Shown in pieces: positions 25,807 through 34,984 of a stretch of 64,000 nucleotides of DNA. A model generated the notes under the pieces. The model was not told the DNA's origin. It saw only the letters and a program-made list of their open reading frames with translations, and did not search any database. This DNA comes from JBDHAC01 sp039588215 (GTDB lineage: Bacteria; Gemmatimonadota; Gemmatimonadetes; Palauibacterales; Palauibacteraceae), in the NCBI GenBank assembly GCA_039588215.1, contig JBDHAD010000008.1:1-64000 (forward strand). The letters are read 5' to 3'. The number at the start of each line of letters is the position of its first letter. Positions within the stretch are counted from its first letter, which is position 1. Both the position numbers and the translations under genes were made by a program.

Positions 25807-25963
25807 GGCATGGCTCCTACGGGTTGTCCCGACCCGCTCGAGTTCTTCCGCGGCCTGCAAGGGTCCGGGTGCGAGACCACCAGGGCTGAACGGATGGTGT
25901 CGTCGGGTTGGTGGGGTGACGCGGTGAGAACCCGCACGCGCCTACCGCGTCACCCCCTTCGGA

Positions 25964-27592
25964 TTATGCGTTCGGCCCTGCCCCGCAGATCTCGGGCGGG
26001 CAGTCGTCCTCGTAGGTCTTGAAGTTCTCCGTGAACAGGCCGGCGAGCTTCCCGGCGGCCGCGTCATACGCCGCCGCATCCTCCCACGTGTCACGTGGCT
26101 TCAGGATCTCGCTCGGCACCTCGGGCACCGCGGTCACCACGTGTATCCCGAACACGGGATCAGCCTCCGTGGGCGCGTCCGCCAGCGCCCCGGTGTGGAT
26201 CGCGTTGACGATCGACCGCGTGTAGGGGAGGCTGATCCGTTCGCCCACCCCGTACGGTCCGCCGTTCCACCCGGTGTTGACCAGCCACACGTTGGTGCCG
26301 TGCGTTCGCATGCGCTCGGCGAGCAGCTCGGCATACACCGCCGGGTGCCACACCAGGAACGGAGCGCCGAAGCAGGCCGAGAACGTGGCCTCGGGCTCGG
26401 TGACTCCTACCTCGGTTCCCGCCACCTTCGCCGTGTATCCGCTGATGAAATGGTACATGGCCTGCTCGGGCGTGAGCTTGCTCACGGGCGGGAGCACACC
26501 GAACGCGTCTGCCGTGAGGAAGATCACGTCCGTCGGGTGGCCGGCCATGCACGGGATTTTGGCGTTCTCGATGTGCTCGATCGGGTAGGAACCCCGCGTG
26601 TTCATCGTGATTCGGTCGTCCGCATAATCGACGGTCCGATCGTGGTTCAGGATCACGTTCTCGAGCACGCACCCGAACTTGAGCGCGTGGTAGATGTCGG
26701 GCTCCTTCTCCTCGCTCAGGTCGATCGTCTTCGCGTAGCAACCGCCCTCGATGTTGAAGATCCCGGTCTCCGTCCAACAATGCTCGTCATCGCCGACCAA
26801 CAGCCGGTGCGGATCGGCGGAGAGCGTCGTCTTGCCGGTCCCGGAGAGCCCGAAGAGGAGAGAAGACGCGCCCGTTTGCGGGTCCGTCGTCGCCGAGCAA
26901 TGCATGGAGAACACACCGATCTTCGGCATCATATAGTGCATGACGGTGAAGATCCCCTTCTTCATCTCGCCGGCGTACTCGCTGCCGAGGATGACGATCT
27001 CCCCGTCTTCGAAGCTGAGGTCGATGCTGCAGTTCGAGGTCACCCCCTCCACGGAGTCGTCCGCAGGCTGTCGCCCGGCGTTGTAGATGACGAAGTCCGG
27101 TTCGCTGAACTCGGCGAGCTCCGGCGGCGTGGGACGGATCAGCATGTTGTGCATGAACAGGGCATGGTAGGGCCGCGCGCAGATAACTCTGACGTTGAGG
27201 CGATGCGCGGGATCCCACCCGGCGAACCCATCGATGCAATACAGCACCTCTCGCTCGTTCAGGTATTCTAGAGCAAGATCGCGATTCTCAACGAAGGACT
27301 CGTGCTCCAGCGGGAAGTTCACGGGGCCCCACCAGACATCGCCCTCGGTCTCCGCTCCGCGCACCACGTGCTTGTCCTTGGGCGAGCGTCCGGTCTTGTC
27401 GCCGGAGTACGCGACCAGCGCCCCGTTCGCGGCGATCTGCGTCTCGGGATCGATGCCGCCCAGCGCATCCTCGTACATGACCGCCGGAGGCGGGTTTCGG
27501 CGCACGTCGCTCACCGTGATCCCGTGTCCGGACAAATCGAAGCCGCCCCTGCGGGCGGGTGCTTCACTGATATCTGCTATTCCTGTAGCCAT
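25964..27592 (-). CDS. pckA: Phosphoenolpyruvate carboxykinase (ATP)
   Basis: The 542-residue enzyme has the ATP-type PEPCK motifs: GALVAYSGDKTGRSPKDKHV, GFAGWDPAHRLNVRVICARP, MKKGIFTVMHYMMPKIGVFS, and the kinase-1a loop LLFGLSGTGKTTLSADP near residue 245. YIDLSEEKEPDIYHALKFGC-like acidic segments, ITMNTRGSYPIEHIENAKIP and WLVNTGWNGGPYGVGERISL also match. It converts oxaloacetate and ATP to PEP, CO2 and ADP, the entry step of gluconeogenesis from amino acids. Length and motif spacing are normal. It is transcribed alone, with 218 bp of upstream intergenic sequence to the divergent hydrolase gene. Confidence 0.97.
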   Translation of the reverse strand: MATGIADISEAPARRGGFDLSGHGITVSDVRRNPPPAVMYEDALGGIDPETQIAANGALVAYSGDKTGRSPKDKHVVRGAETEGDVWWGPVNFPLEHESFVENRDLALEYLNEREVLYCIDGFAGWDPAHRLNVRVICARPYHALFMHNMLIRPTPPELAEFSEPDFVIYNAGRQPADDSVEGVTSNCSIDLSFEDGEIVILGSEYAGEMKKGIFTVMHYMMPKIGVFSMHCSATTDPQTGASSLLFGLSGTGKTTLSADPHRLLVGDDEHCWTETGIFNIEGGCYAKTIDLSEEKEPDIYHALKFGCVLENVILNHDRTVDYADDRITMNTRGSYPIEHIENAKIPCMAGHPTDVIFLTADAFGVLPPVSKLTPEQAMYHFISGYTAKVAGTEVGVTEPEATFSACFGAPFLVWHPAVYAELLAERMRTHGTNVWLVNTGWNGGPYGVGERISLPYTRSIVNAIHTGALADAPTEADPVFGIHVVTAVPEVPSEILKPRDTWEDAAAYDAAAGKLAGLFTENFKTYEDDCPPEICGAGPNA

Positions 27593-27810
27593 GATAGACC
27601 TTGGCCTCTAGGGTTTCGTGGGAGCGACTTCAAATTAGGGTGAATACGGGCGGCTGACCACCGTCGTGGACGTTGCCGTCGGTGCGGCCGAGACTCAGTT
27701 TGTCGGCCGCCCCCCACGGTCCCGAGAGTCCGGCTGGCAGGCTACTGGGGTCTTCAGCGACTTGCGAGCGCCTCCCGGCATCACCCATCGACCCAGGAGA
27801 CCTCAGCCAG

Positions 27811-28371
27811 ATGCAATTCGGCCACCTTCCGGTAGCGTTGTCGATCGCGACCTACGACTGGAGCCCCGAGACCGCGGTCTTTTGCATCGCGATGCACTGG
27901 CTACCGAACGTCGACTCGTTGATGGTAAGAGGGCGCCTCGACAAACCGGCCATTCGGGGTTCGATCAGGCTCGAGCGCCTGCTGAAAGGGAAGAACCCGG
28001 CGGCCCCCATCGAGGACCACGAGCTGGAGGAGCCGTTCTGGGTCGTCGACGGCGGCTTCCACTGCACGGTCACCCACTCGTTGTTCTTCGCGCTACTGAT
28101 GGGAGCGGTGATCGCGTTGTTCTCGCCCCACTACGCGATTCTCGGCGCTATCGCAGTCGCGGCGCACTACGCGGCGGACATCGGGAGTACCGTAGGGCTG
28201 CCCCTGTTTTGGCCGCTGACGAGGAAGAAGTACTCCCTGCGCCTGTTCAAGGATACCGGCTGGTGGGGCAAGGACATGTTCATCGGCTACTACAAGCAAC
28301 CGATGTCGTGGGTTCTGGAGGGCGGCGTGACGATCTTCTTCGTGTACCGGCTCTTGACGATCTACGGCTGA
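27811..28371 (+). CDS. Membrane-bound metal-dependent hydrolase-like protein (YdjM/DUF457-type)
   Basis: The ATG at 27811 follows CAGGAGACC, a good ribosome-binding site. The 186-residue product has FHCTVTHSLFFALLMGAVIA and AIAVAAHYAADIGSTVGLPLFWP, the two His-rich helices seen in YdjM/LexA-regulated inner-membrane hydrolases. It ends with a final hydrophobic span (GGVTIFFVYRLLTIYG). The ETAVFCIAMHWLPNVDSLM segment adds a conserved His and Asp. The substrate is unknown, although related proteins are annotated as metal-dependent hydrolases. The reading frame further upstream lacks family similarity. Confidence 0.72.
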   Translation: MQFGHLPVALSIATYDWSPETAVFCIAMHWLPNVDSLMVRGRLDKPAIRGSIRLERLLKGKNPAAPIEDHELEEPFWVVDGGFHCTVTHSLFFALLMGAVIALFSPHYAILGAIAVAAHYAADIGSTVGLPLFWPLTRKKYSLRLFKDTGWWGKDMFIGYYKQPMSWVLEGGVTIFFVYRLLTIYG

Positions 28372-28469
28372 GCCGCACCACCGACTCCCTCTGCCAGCCC
28401 GGGCCGGCCTCCTCGCCTGGAAGACCGTTCACCAATCTGCCCGCCCCGGGCCCGCTCCTGCACCGGGCG

Positions 28470-30452
28470 TCACACGAGCAGTGGATCCGCCATCACCTCG
28501 ACCAGCGCCGGCCCTTCGTGCGCCAACGCCAGGGCCAGTGCGTCGTCGAGGTGATCCTTGCCCGTGACGCGGACACCGAGCGCGCCACAATTCTCCGCGT
28601 AGGCCGAGAAATCGGGGTTGTGGAGTGACGTCTCCCAAACGTCCCAATCTCCGGCTCGCTGCTCCTTCGAGATCTTGCCGAGCTCGCCATTGTGAAGCAG
28701 CACGTGCGTGATGTTCATTCCGTACTTCACTGCGGTGGTCAACTCCGCCATGTACTGAGCGAAGCCGCCGTCGCCGGAGATCGAGACCACGGGGCGGCCG
28801 CGGAAGCGTGGATCCTCTTCCCGGGTCGCTGACCAGGCGCCGAGGGCCGCCGGTAGCGCGAATCCGATCGACCCCCGGTAGCCCGACATCAAAACCGCCT
28901 GCCGCTCGCACTCGAAGTAGCGGCCGAAGGAATAGGTGTTGTTACCGACGTCCACGGGAATGATCGCGTCGGCCGGGACCTGACGCGTCATCGCGGCAAA
29001 GATGGCCGCCGAGCTCACTCCTTCACCGCGGTCCTCCAGCTCCCGGCGCTCCTTTTCGCTCCGCCAGATCTTCCATCTCTCCGCGACCTCGGACGTCTGG
29101 TCGACGTTCTGCATGCGCCTGTCGAGCGCCCTTTTCATACGGCGGACCACCACACCGATCTCGCCCCATACCGGCACCGTCACCGCGTGAAACCGGCCCA
29201 GCGCCAGCGGATCGAAGTCGACCTGGATCGTCGGCTTCTTGGGGCTGATCCCGGTGTGGTTGCTGAAGCTGGCACCGAGGACCAGGAGCTGGTCCGTCTC
29301 GTTCATGAACCAACTCGCGATCGGTGTCCCGCTCCGACCCAGTACGCCGCACCCGAGCGGGTGGCTGTCGGCGATCAGACCCTTGGCTTTGAACGTCGTG
29401 AGGACCGGGATCGAAAACGCCTCGGCGAACTGGAGAATCTGGGGCATCTCGAACCGCGCCCCGTGCCCGACGATGATGACGGGTCGCTTCGCTTCCGCGA
29501 GGAGACCGAGCGCGCGGTCCATGGCCTCTTCCGGAGGCTCGATCCGGGGGTTCGCGAGGCGTCCCTCCGGTGCACCCGCCCGGGCGCCGTCGGGCCATGG
29601 AATCGTCTGCACCTCGTTGGGGAAGATGAGGTGCGATACCCCACGGTTCTGGATCGCCGTTTTACAGGCGAGGTTGGCGAGTTCCGCATGCTTGCTGGTG
29701 TGGAGGACCGTCTGCGACCATTGCGCCACCTGGCCGAAGGCGGCACCCAGGTCAACCTCCTGAAACGCTCCGGGGCCCAGGACCTGGGTGTCGACCTGGC
29801 CCGTGACTGCGATGACCGGCGCCCGGTCCACGTTGGCATCCCATAAGCCAGTCAGCAGGTTCGTCGCTCCGGGGCCCGCGATCGAGAAACAGGCCGCGGG
29901 GCGCCCGGTGAGCTTGCCGTACGCCGAGCAGGCGAACGAAGCCGCCCCCTCGTGGCGAATGCCTACGTATTCCAGGGCCTCCATCCCGGCCTGCCGCCGG
30001 AGCGCGTCCGCCATCCCCAGGTTGGAGTGCCCGACCATCCCGAAGACGTGCTTCACGCCCCAGTTCACGAGCGTCTGAGCGACGAGGTCCGCAGCGGTCG
30101 GCTGATGCGGTCCTTCCTCGGGGAAGCCCACGTACACGCCGTCCTCCCGCACCTCGACCGGGAACGTCTCGACGCTGTCCTCGAAACCTCCCGGGACTGC
30201 GCCCGTGAGCGGGTGGAAGTCCCACCCGTGCCATGGGCAACGCAGCCAGCCGTCTTCGATCGAGCCTTCGCCCAGGGGACCACCCTGGTGCGGACACTTG
30301 TTGTCCAGTGCCCCGTAGCTCCCCTCGAAATGGGTCATGCAGACGGTGCGATGCGCGCACGTGACCGGCCTCACGCGCCCTTCCGGAAGCTCGTCCAGAT
30401 CCAAAGCCTTCAGCCAGCGTCTGTTCACGGTCGTCGTGGCTTCATCCGACAT
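28470..30452 (-). CDS. Rieske [2Fe-2S] domain fused to a ThDP-dependent (pyruvate oxidase/acetolactate synthase-like) enzyme
   Basis: Residues 1-105 form a Rieske domain with the complete cluster motif: Cys53-Pro-His55 (NKCPHQGGPLGEG) and Cys72-Pro-Trp-His75-Gly (LRCPWHGWDFHP). Residues ~115-655 are a full ThDP enzyme. The N-terminal Pyr domain carries the conserved Glu in YVGIRHEGAASFACSAYGK, then FSIAGPGATNLLTGL. A central domain (RPVIIVGHGARFEMPQILQF) and the PP domain with GDG motif VVSISGDGGFAQYMAELTTA near 557 follow. The closest known relatives are pyruvate oxidase/acetolactate-synthase-type decarboxylases. The fusion suggests electron transfer between the cluster and the ThDP active site, but this is inference. 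No signal peptide; the ATG is at 30452. Confidence 0.9.
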   Translation of the reverse strand: MSDEATTTVNRRWLKALDLDELPEGRVRPVTCAHRTVCMTHFEGSYGALDNKCPHQGGPLGEGSIEDGWLRCPWHGWDFHPLTGAVPGGFEDSVETFPVEVREDGVYVGFPEEGPHQPTAADLVAQTLVNWGVKHVFGMVGHSNLGMADALRRQAGMEALEYVGIRHEGAASFACSAYGKLTGRPAACFSIAGPGATNLLTGLWDANVDRAPVIAVTGQVDTQVLGPGAFQEVDLGAAFGQVAQWSQTVLHTSKHAELANLACKTAIQNRGVSHLIFPNEVQTIPWPDGARAGAPEGRLANPRIEPPEEAMDRALGLLAEAKRPVIIVGHGARFEMPQILQFAEAFSIPVLTTFKAKGLIADSHPLGCGVLGRSGTPIASWFMNETDQLLVLGASFSNHTGISPKKPTIQVDFDPLALGRFHAVTVPVWGEIGVVVRRMKRALDRRMQNVDQTSEVAERWKIWRSEKERRELEDRGEGVSSAAIFAAMTRQVPADAIIPVDVGNNTYSFGRYFECERQAVLMSGYRGSIGFALPAALGAWSATREEDPRFRGRPVVSISGDGGFAQYMAELTTAVKYGMNITHVLLHNGELGKISKEQRAGDWDVWETSLHNPDFSAYAENCGALGVRVTGKDHLDDALALALAHEGPALVEVMADPLLV

Positions 30453-30509
30453 CGGTGGCCTCTCGCTCGTGCGTTTGCCCCCGCCGGATCCCGCAGGGCG
30501 CTTTCCGGG

Positions 30510-31373
30510 TTACGTGATGTCCAACAGCGCTTTCGAGCCAGCCAGACCTGACTCGAAGAACGCCACCGTGGCTGCCGCCTGTTCGGCAGCTCCTCCCAAC
30601 CCGACGAGGTCCGAGCCCACGAGGGCCGCCCCGATCCACCCATCGGTGACCCAAGAACCGCCACCCTGCAGAAGTGGCAGCGAGCCGGCGTCGGGCGCCG
30701 GCCAGGGGAGCACGTACAGATACGGCTCCGTTATCGAGCCATCACCGGGAGATAGGCCCAGACCTACGGAGCGTGCTTCCTCCGGCGGCTCATCCGCATC
30801 GAGGCTGATCAGGGTCGACAGGTCGAAGTGGTGTGGCCAGCCGCGCACGGGCGACGCCCCCGGCTCGCGATCCGCGAGGTAGCGAAGCGCACGATTCCCG
30901 TTTCCGAACCAGCGCGCGAGCTCTTCATGCGCGGCACCGGCCGGTCCGAAGGGTGCGCCGCGGCCCACCGATGCATCAGGGAGGCCCACCGGCGCGAGGG
31001 GCTCCCACCGGGTCTCACGGGCCACCTCGCTGCGCTCCAGAAGACGATCGTGGACCCACGCGGCCGCGGCCTTGAGGGTGTGCGACCGGAGCTCCAGCCG
31101 ATCCGACACCTCGGCCGCTCCGCTCAGGACGAGCAGTTCCTGCGAGGCGACCTGGAGCGCGACACGAGAGCCGTCCGCGAGCGGCTGGCCCGCGAGCGCG
31201 GTGATTTCGTCCAGCCATTCGAGCGAGCCGTGGCTGTGGTCCGCGGCCGGCTCGAGAAGCTGTTTGCCCACCATGCCGACGGACTGCACGCTCCAGTGCA
31301 AGTCGAGACGGGCCGCCTCGAGGTCCGAAGGGGGGACCGCGCCGAGCCGGACCCAGTCATTCATGACGCTCAC
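30510..31373 (-). CDS. Conserved hypothetical protein
   Basis: The GTG at 31373 is preceded by GAGGAG, giving 287 residues without signal peptide or membrane spans. The N-terminal part is helical (LHWSVQSVGMVGKQLLEPAA). A distinctive C-terminal part contains GWPHHFDLSTLISLDADEP, VGLGLSPGDGSITEPYLYVL, and DGWIGAALVGSDL. I have an impression of similar uncharacterised proteins in Gemmatimonadota-like genomes but cannot name a family. It lies 57 bp upstream of the Rieske/ThDP gene on the same strand. Confidence 0.75.
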   Translation of the reverse strand: MSVMNDWVRLGAVPPSDLEAARLDLHWSVQSVGMVGKQLLEPAADHSHGSLEWLDEITALAGQPLADGSRVALQVASQELLVLSGAAEVSDRLELRSHTLKAAAAWVHDRLLERSEVARETRWEPLAPVGLPDASVGRGAPFGPAGAAHEELARWFGNGNRALRYLADREPGASPVRGWPHHFDLSTLISLDADEPPEEARSVGLGLSPGDGSITEPYLYVLPWPAPDAGSLPLLQGGGSWVTDGWIGAALVGSDLVGLGGAAEQAAATVAFFESGLAGSKALLDIT

Positions 31374-31508
31374 GTCCTACTCCTCTCGAAAAACGGGATC
31401 GCCGCCGGAATTGGTCAGCGACGGGCTGGCTGGCAGACCGCTGGGAGGTTCTCTGCGGGCCGCGGCGAGGGGCCATGACATCGAGACTGTCCGCGGTGCG
31501 CGGCGGAG

Positions 31509-33719
31509 TCAGTGCCCCTTTCCGTGCTCCGTGCCGAGTAGATCCAGCATGAAGGCGTACTCGAAAGCGGTGTCCTCGTAACGCTTGTAACGCGCCGATG
31601 CGCCGCCGTGGCCCGCCTCCATGTTCGTCTTCAGTAGAAGCCGGTTGTCGTCCGTCTTCAGGGCGCGGAGCTTGGCCACCCATTTGGCCGGCTCCCAGTA
31701 CTGTACCTGAGAGTCGTGCAGTCCGGTGGTCACCAACATGTTGGGGTAGTCTTTCGCCTCCACCTGGTCGTACGGCGAGTACGACAGCATGTAGCGATAG
31801 TACTCGATGTCGCTCGGATTCCCCCATTCGTCGTACTCGAACGTGGTGAGCGGGATGCTCTCATCCAGCATGGTGGTCACGACGTCCACGAACGGGACCA
31901 GGGCGATCACTCCCTTGAAGAGGTCGGGGCGCATGTTCGCCACGGCGCCCATCAGTAGCCCACCCGCGCTTCCGCCGCGGGCGAACAGCCGATCCGGCGA
32001 CGTGTAGCCCTGGGCCACCAGGAACTCCGCCACGTCGATGTAGTCGGTGAATGTGTTCATCTTGTTGAACAGCTTGCCGTCCTCGTACCACCAGCGACCG
32101 AGCTCGGACCCTCCTCGAATGTGCGCGATCGCGTATACGAAGCCACGGTCGAGCAGGCTGAGCCGAGGCGAGCTGAAGCTGGCGTCGCGGCTGGCTCCGT
32201 AGGAACCGTACGCGTACAGGAGTAGCGGATTGCTACCGTCCGTCGGGGTGCCCGCCCGGTATACGATCGAGACCGGGACCTCGACTCCGTCTCGCGCCGG
32301 AGCGTACAGCCGCTCGGTCACGTAGTCCGACGAGTCGAAGTCACCCAACACCTCATCCCGCTTGAGCAGCGTCCGCTCCCGCGTACCCATGTCGTAGTCG
32401 TACAGCGAGTTCGGGGTCGTGAGAGACGTATAGCCGAAGCGGAGCACCGGCGTATTCATCTCGGGGTTGTTGCTCGCGTAGGCCAGGTAGGCGGGCTCGT
32501 CGAACTGCACGTAGTGCTCACCATCCCCGGACCAGGGGCGGATGCGCAACTCGCGGAGTCCGTTTCGACGCTCGACGACTACGAGATGGTCGCGGAAGAC
32601 ATCGAAGCCCTCCAGCAGCACATCGCCACGGTGTCCGATCACCTCTTCCCAGTTCTCCAGCGCGCGGCGGTCGACGGGTGTGCGCATGAGCTTGAAGTTC
32701 TTCGCCCCTCCGTCGTTGGTGCGGATGTAGAAGTGATCTCCGAAGTGATCGATGTCGTGCTCGTGCCCGCGCTCGCGTGGGAGAAAGACGGTGAACTCGC
32801 CGTCCGGATCCTGCGCATCCAAGAAACGGTACTCGTTCGTGAGCGTGTGTCCGGATCCGATGATCAGGTACTGCTTCGACTTCGTCTTCCCGATGAAGCA
32901 GCTGAACTCTTCGTCGGTCTCCTCGAATACCAACTCGTCTTGCGCGGGGTCGGTTCCGAGCACGTGCCGGTACACCTGGAACGAGCGCAGCGTCTGGAGG
33001 TCACGCTTCGTGTAGAACAGCGTCCGGTTGTCCTCGGCCCACGCCATATTGCCCGAGACACCCGGGATCTCGTCCTCGAGGAACTCACCCGTGTCGAGGT
33101 TCTTGAAGCGAATCGTGTAGATCCTCCGACCACGGGTGTCCTCTCCGAACGCCAGCAGGTTTTGGCTCGAGCTCACCTGGCGTCCGGCCGCCGAGTAGAA
33201 GCCGTGCCCCTCGGCCAGCTCGTTCAGGTCGAGCATGACCTCTTCCTCGGCCTCCAGCGAGCCCTTTCTGCGGGCGTAGATCGGGTAGTCCTTCCCGTCT
33301 TCGGTGCGTGAGTAGTAAAAGTGATCGCCCTGCCTGTAAGGCACGGAGAGGTCGGTTTGCTTGATGCGACCCTTTATCTCCTCGAAGAGCTCCTTCTGAA
33401 GCGCCTCGGTGTGGGCCATCATCGCGGCGGTGTACTCGTTCTCCGCCTCCAGGTAGGCGATCACCTCCGGGTCTTCCCGGTCGTTCAGCCAGTAGTAGTC
33501 GTCCACGCGGACGTGGCCATGCGTCTCGAGCTCCTTCGGAGCCACCTTGGCCACGGGTGGCTTCGCCTTCGGTCCCTCCTTTGGGGCGGCCTCCTGCCCG
33601 GCCACTGCGAGCGGCCCGAGGGTCGCCACTGCGACCAGCACCCCTGCTAGCCCGTAACGCCCGACCCACCCCGTCCCGGTCGTATCTAGACGTGCACCCA
33701 TGCTACTTCTCTCTTTCAT
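31509..33719 (-). CDS. Exported prolyl oligopeptidase-family serine peptidase (S9A, oligopeptidase B-like)
   Basis: The 736-residue protein has a signal peptide (VLVAVATLGPLAVAGQE) and the S9A layout: N-terminal HGHVRVDDYYWLNDREDPEV, a seven-bladed propeller, then a C-terminal hydrolase. LLLYAYGSYGASRDASFSS precedes the nucleophile in ARGGSAGGLLMGAVANM (Ser near 580). The catalytic Asp is in TGLHDSQVQYWEPAKW and the His in MEAGHGGASARYKRY. The RRGSLEAEEEVMLDLNELA-like blade is typical of protease II. It would cleave short peptides, after basic residues or proline. An ATG at 33701 with AGAGAGA upstream is an alternative start. It precedes the hypothetical gene by 135 bp. Confidence 0.94.
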   Translation of the reverse strand: MKERSSMGARLDTTGTGWVGRYGLAGVLVAVATLGPLAVAGQEAAPKEGPKAKPPVAKVAPKELETHGHVRVDDYYWLNDREDPEVIAYLEAENEYTAAMMAHTEALQKELFEEIKGRIKQTDLSVPYRQGDHFYYSRTEDGKDYPIYARRKGSLEAEEEVMLDLNELAEGHGFYSAAGRQVSSSQNLLAFGEDTRGRRIYTIRFKNLDTGEFLEDEIPGVSGNMAWAEDNRTLFYTKRDLQTLRSFQVYRHVLGTDPAQDELVFEETDEEFSCFIGKTKSKQYLIIGSGHTLTNEYRFLDAQDPDGEFTVFLPRERGHEHDIDHFGDHFYIRTNDGGAKNFKLMRTPVDRRALENWEEVIGHRGDVLLEGFDVFRDHLVVVERRNGLRELRIRPWSGDGEHYVQFDEPAYLAYASNNPEMNTPVLRFGYTSLTTPNSLYDYDMGTRERTLLKRDEVLGDFDSSDYVTERLYAPARDGVEVPVSIVYRAGTPTDGSNPLLLYAYGSYGASRDASFSSPRLSLLDRGFVYAIAHIRGGSELGRWWYEDGKLFNKMNTFTDYIDVAEFLVAQGYTSPDRLFARGGSAGGLLMGAVANMRPDLFKGVIALVPFVDVVTTMLDESIPLTTFEYDEWGNPSDIEYYRYMLSYSPYDQVEAKDYPNMLVTTGLHDSQVQYWEPAKWVAKLRALKTDDNRLLLKTNMEAGHGGASARYKRYEDTAFEYAFMLDLLGTEHGKGH

Positions 33720-33781
33720 CGGTACATCCACTTCACGGTCAACGGGTCCCTCTCCCGGTCGGGCCGAACGGCGGGGCCCGA

Positions 33782-34984
33782 TCACCCTCCATCGTACAGC
33801 TCGATGTCCGCCCGCGCGTCCTCGGTTCGGCGTCCCTCGCGGGTCCGCCAACGGAAGCGATGCGCCCACCGATTAGGACGCCGCTCCACGACATCCGCGA
33901 TGATCGACCCGAGGACCGGAGCGAACTTGAAACCGTGTCCACTCCCACCGGTGGCGACGACGAGCCCCGGCCGAGTGGGATCGTGATCGATCCAAAAGTC
34001 GCCGTCCCAGGTGTCACAGTACACGCACAGCCGGGATCCGGCAGCCGGTGCGTCGGCCAGCTCGGGGAGCGCCCGCGCGAGGAAGGCGCGGAAGATGGGC
34101 TCCGTGCTGGCGGGGACTGACAGGTCCGCCCCCGGGTCGACCCTGAGACCTTCCCCATGGCTCGCCACTTTCACCCGGCCGTCCGCGAGTGCCGCGATTC
34201 CGTACCAGCCGGAATTCGCAATGTCGGCGGCCCACGGGGAGAAGCTCGGAGACCGGAAGGCATCGACGTTGTCGGGCTGGAAGTAGAGGATCGGCTGCCC
34301 CGACGGCCACATGAGGTGTTCCAGATCGGGCAGGAGTCGGGGGGTCCAGGCGCCCGCCGCGACCAGGACGACATCCGATTCCAGGTGCTCGCCGCCCGCT
34401 ACGCGGATCCCTGCCACGCCACCGTCGTTCTCGATGAGACCGAGCATGGGCGCGTTCGATCGAATCTGCACGCCCGCCTTCTCCGCCTCGCACAGGAGCG
34501 TCTCGAGGACCCGGTCCGCTTCGGTCCACCCCGCCCGTGGGTTGTGGTAGGCCTCGGGATAATCGTCCGTCCGCCAGGCCGGGAAGCGGGCTCTTATCGC
34601 ATCACCGTCCAGACGCTGTACCGGAACACCTCGTGCGACAAGCCGCTCGTACGAGTCTCCTTCGAACGTACCGGGGCGTAGGGACTCGCGGCCGAGGAGG
34701 AGGAACCCGTCCTCGTGGTAGAGCGGCTCATCCCAGTTCTCGTTCCATTCGTGCCAACCGGCGATCGCCTCCAACCCCAGATCCACGTAGAAGTCGTCCG
34801 ACCCGTAGTCGGGACGCACCACCCGGTTGGAGTCGTTCGACGTCGCCTTCGGGTGAGGCGCCACGCCTTGCTCCACCAACGTGACGTTCCAGCCACGGCC
34901 GCGGAGCTCGATGGCCGCCGTCGTCCCGAAGACCCCGCTCCCGACGATCACGACCCGCATTGTCATGCCCATGGGGCCGATCAT
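33782..34984 (-). CDS. FAD-dependent oxidase of the sarcosine oxidase/DAO family
   Basis: The ATG at 34984 overlaps the msrA stop (ATGA). The 400-residue protein begins with the dinucleotide-binding motif MRVVIVGSGVFGTTAAIELR, then VTLVEQGVAPHPKATSNDSN, as in monomeric sarcosine oxidase. The C-terminal LCVYCDTWDGDFWIDHDP matches the CxYTxTPDxxFxID region, whose Cys carries covalent FAD in sarcosine oxidases. VATGGSGHGFKFAPVLGSI follows. Such enzymes oxidise secondary or primary amines, for example sarcosine or N-methyl amino acids, with release of hydrogen peroxide. Coupling to msrA may be protective against that peroxide. Cytoplasmic. Confidence 0.88.
   Translation of the reverse strand: MIGPMGMTMRVVIVGSGVFGTTAAIELRGRGWNVTLVEQGVAPHPKATSNDSNRVVRPDYGSDDFYVDLGLEAIAGWHEWNENWDEPLYHEDGFLLLGRESLRPGTFEGDSYERLVARGVPVQRLDGDAIRARFPAWRTDDYPEAYHNPRAGWTEADRVLETLLCEAEKAGVQIRSNAPMLGLIENDGGVAGIRVAGGEHLESDVVLVAAGAWTPRLLPDLEHLMWPSGQPILYFQPDNVDAFRSPSFSPWAADIANSGWYGIAALADGRVKVASHGEGLRVDPGADLSVPASTEPIFRAFLARALPELADAPAAGSRLCVYCDTWDGDFWIDHDPTRPGLVVATGGSGHGFKFAPVLGSIIADVVERRPNRWAHRFRWRTREGRRTEDARADIELYDGG

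Noticed and set aside
27593..27660. TTGAAG / TAGAGG as a sigma-70 promoter for pckA
   Set aside because: The spacing is right, but the -10 matches only about half the consensus. It was too weak to list.
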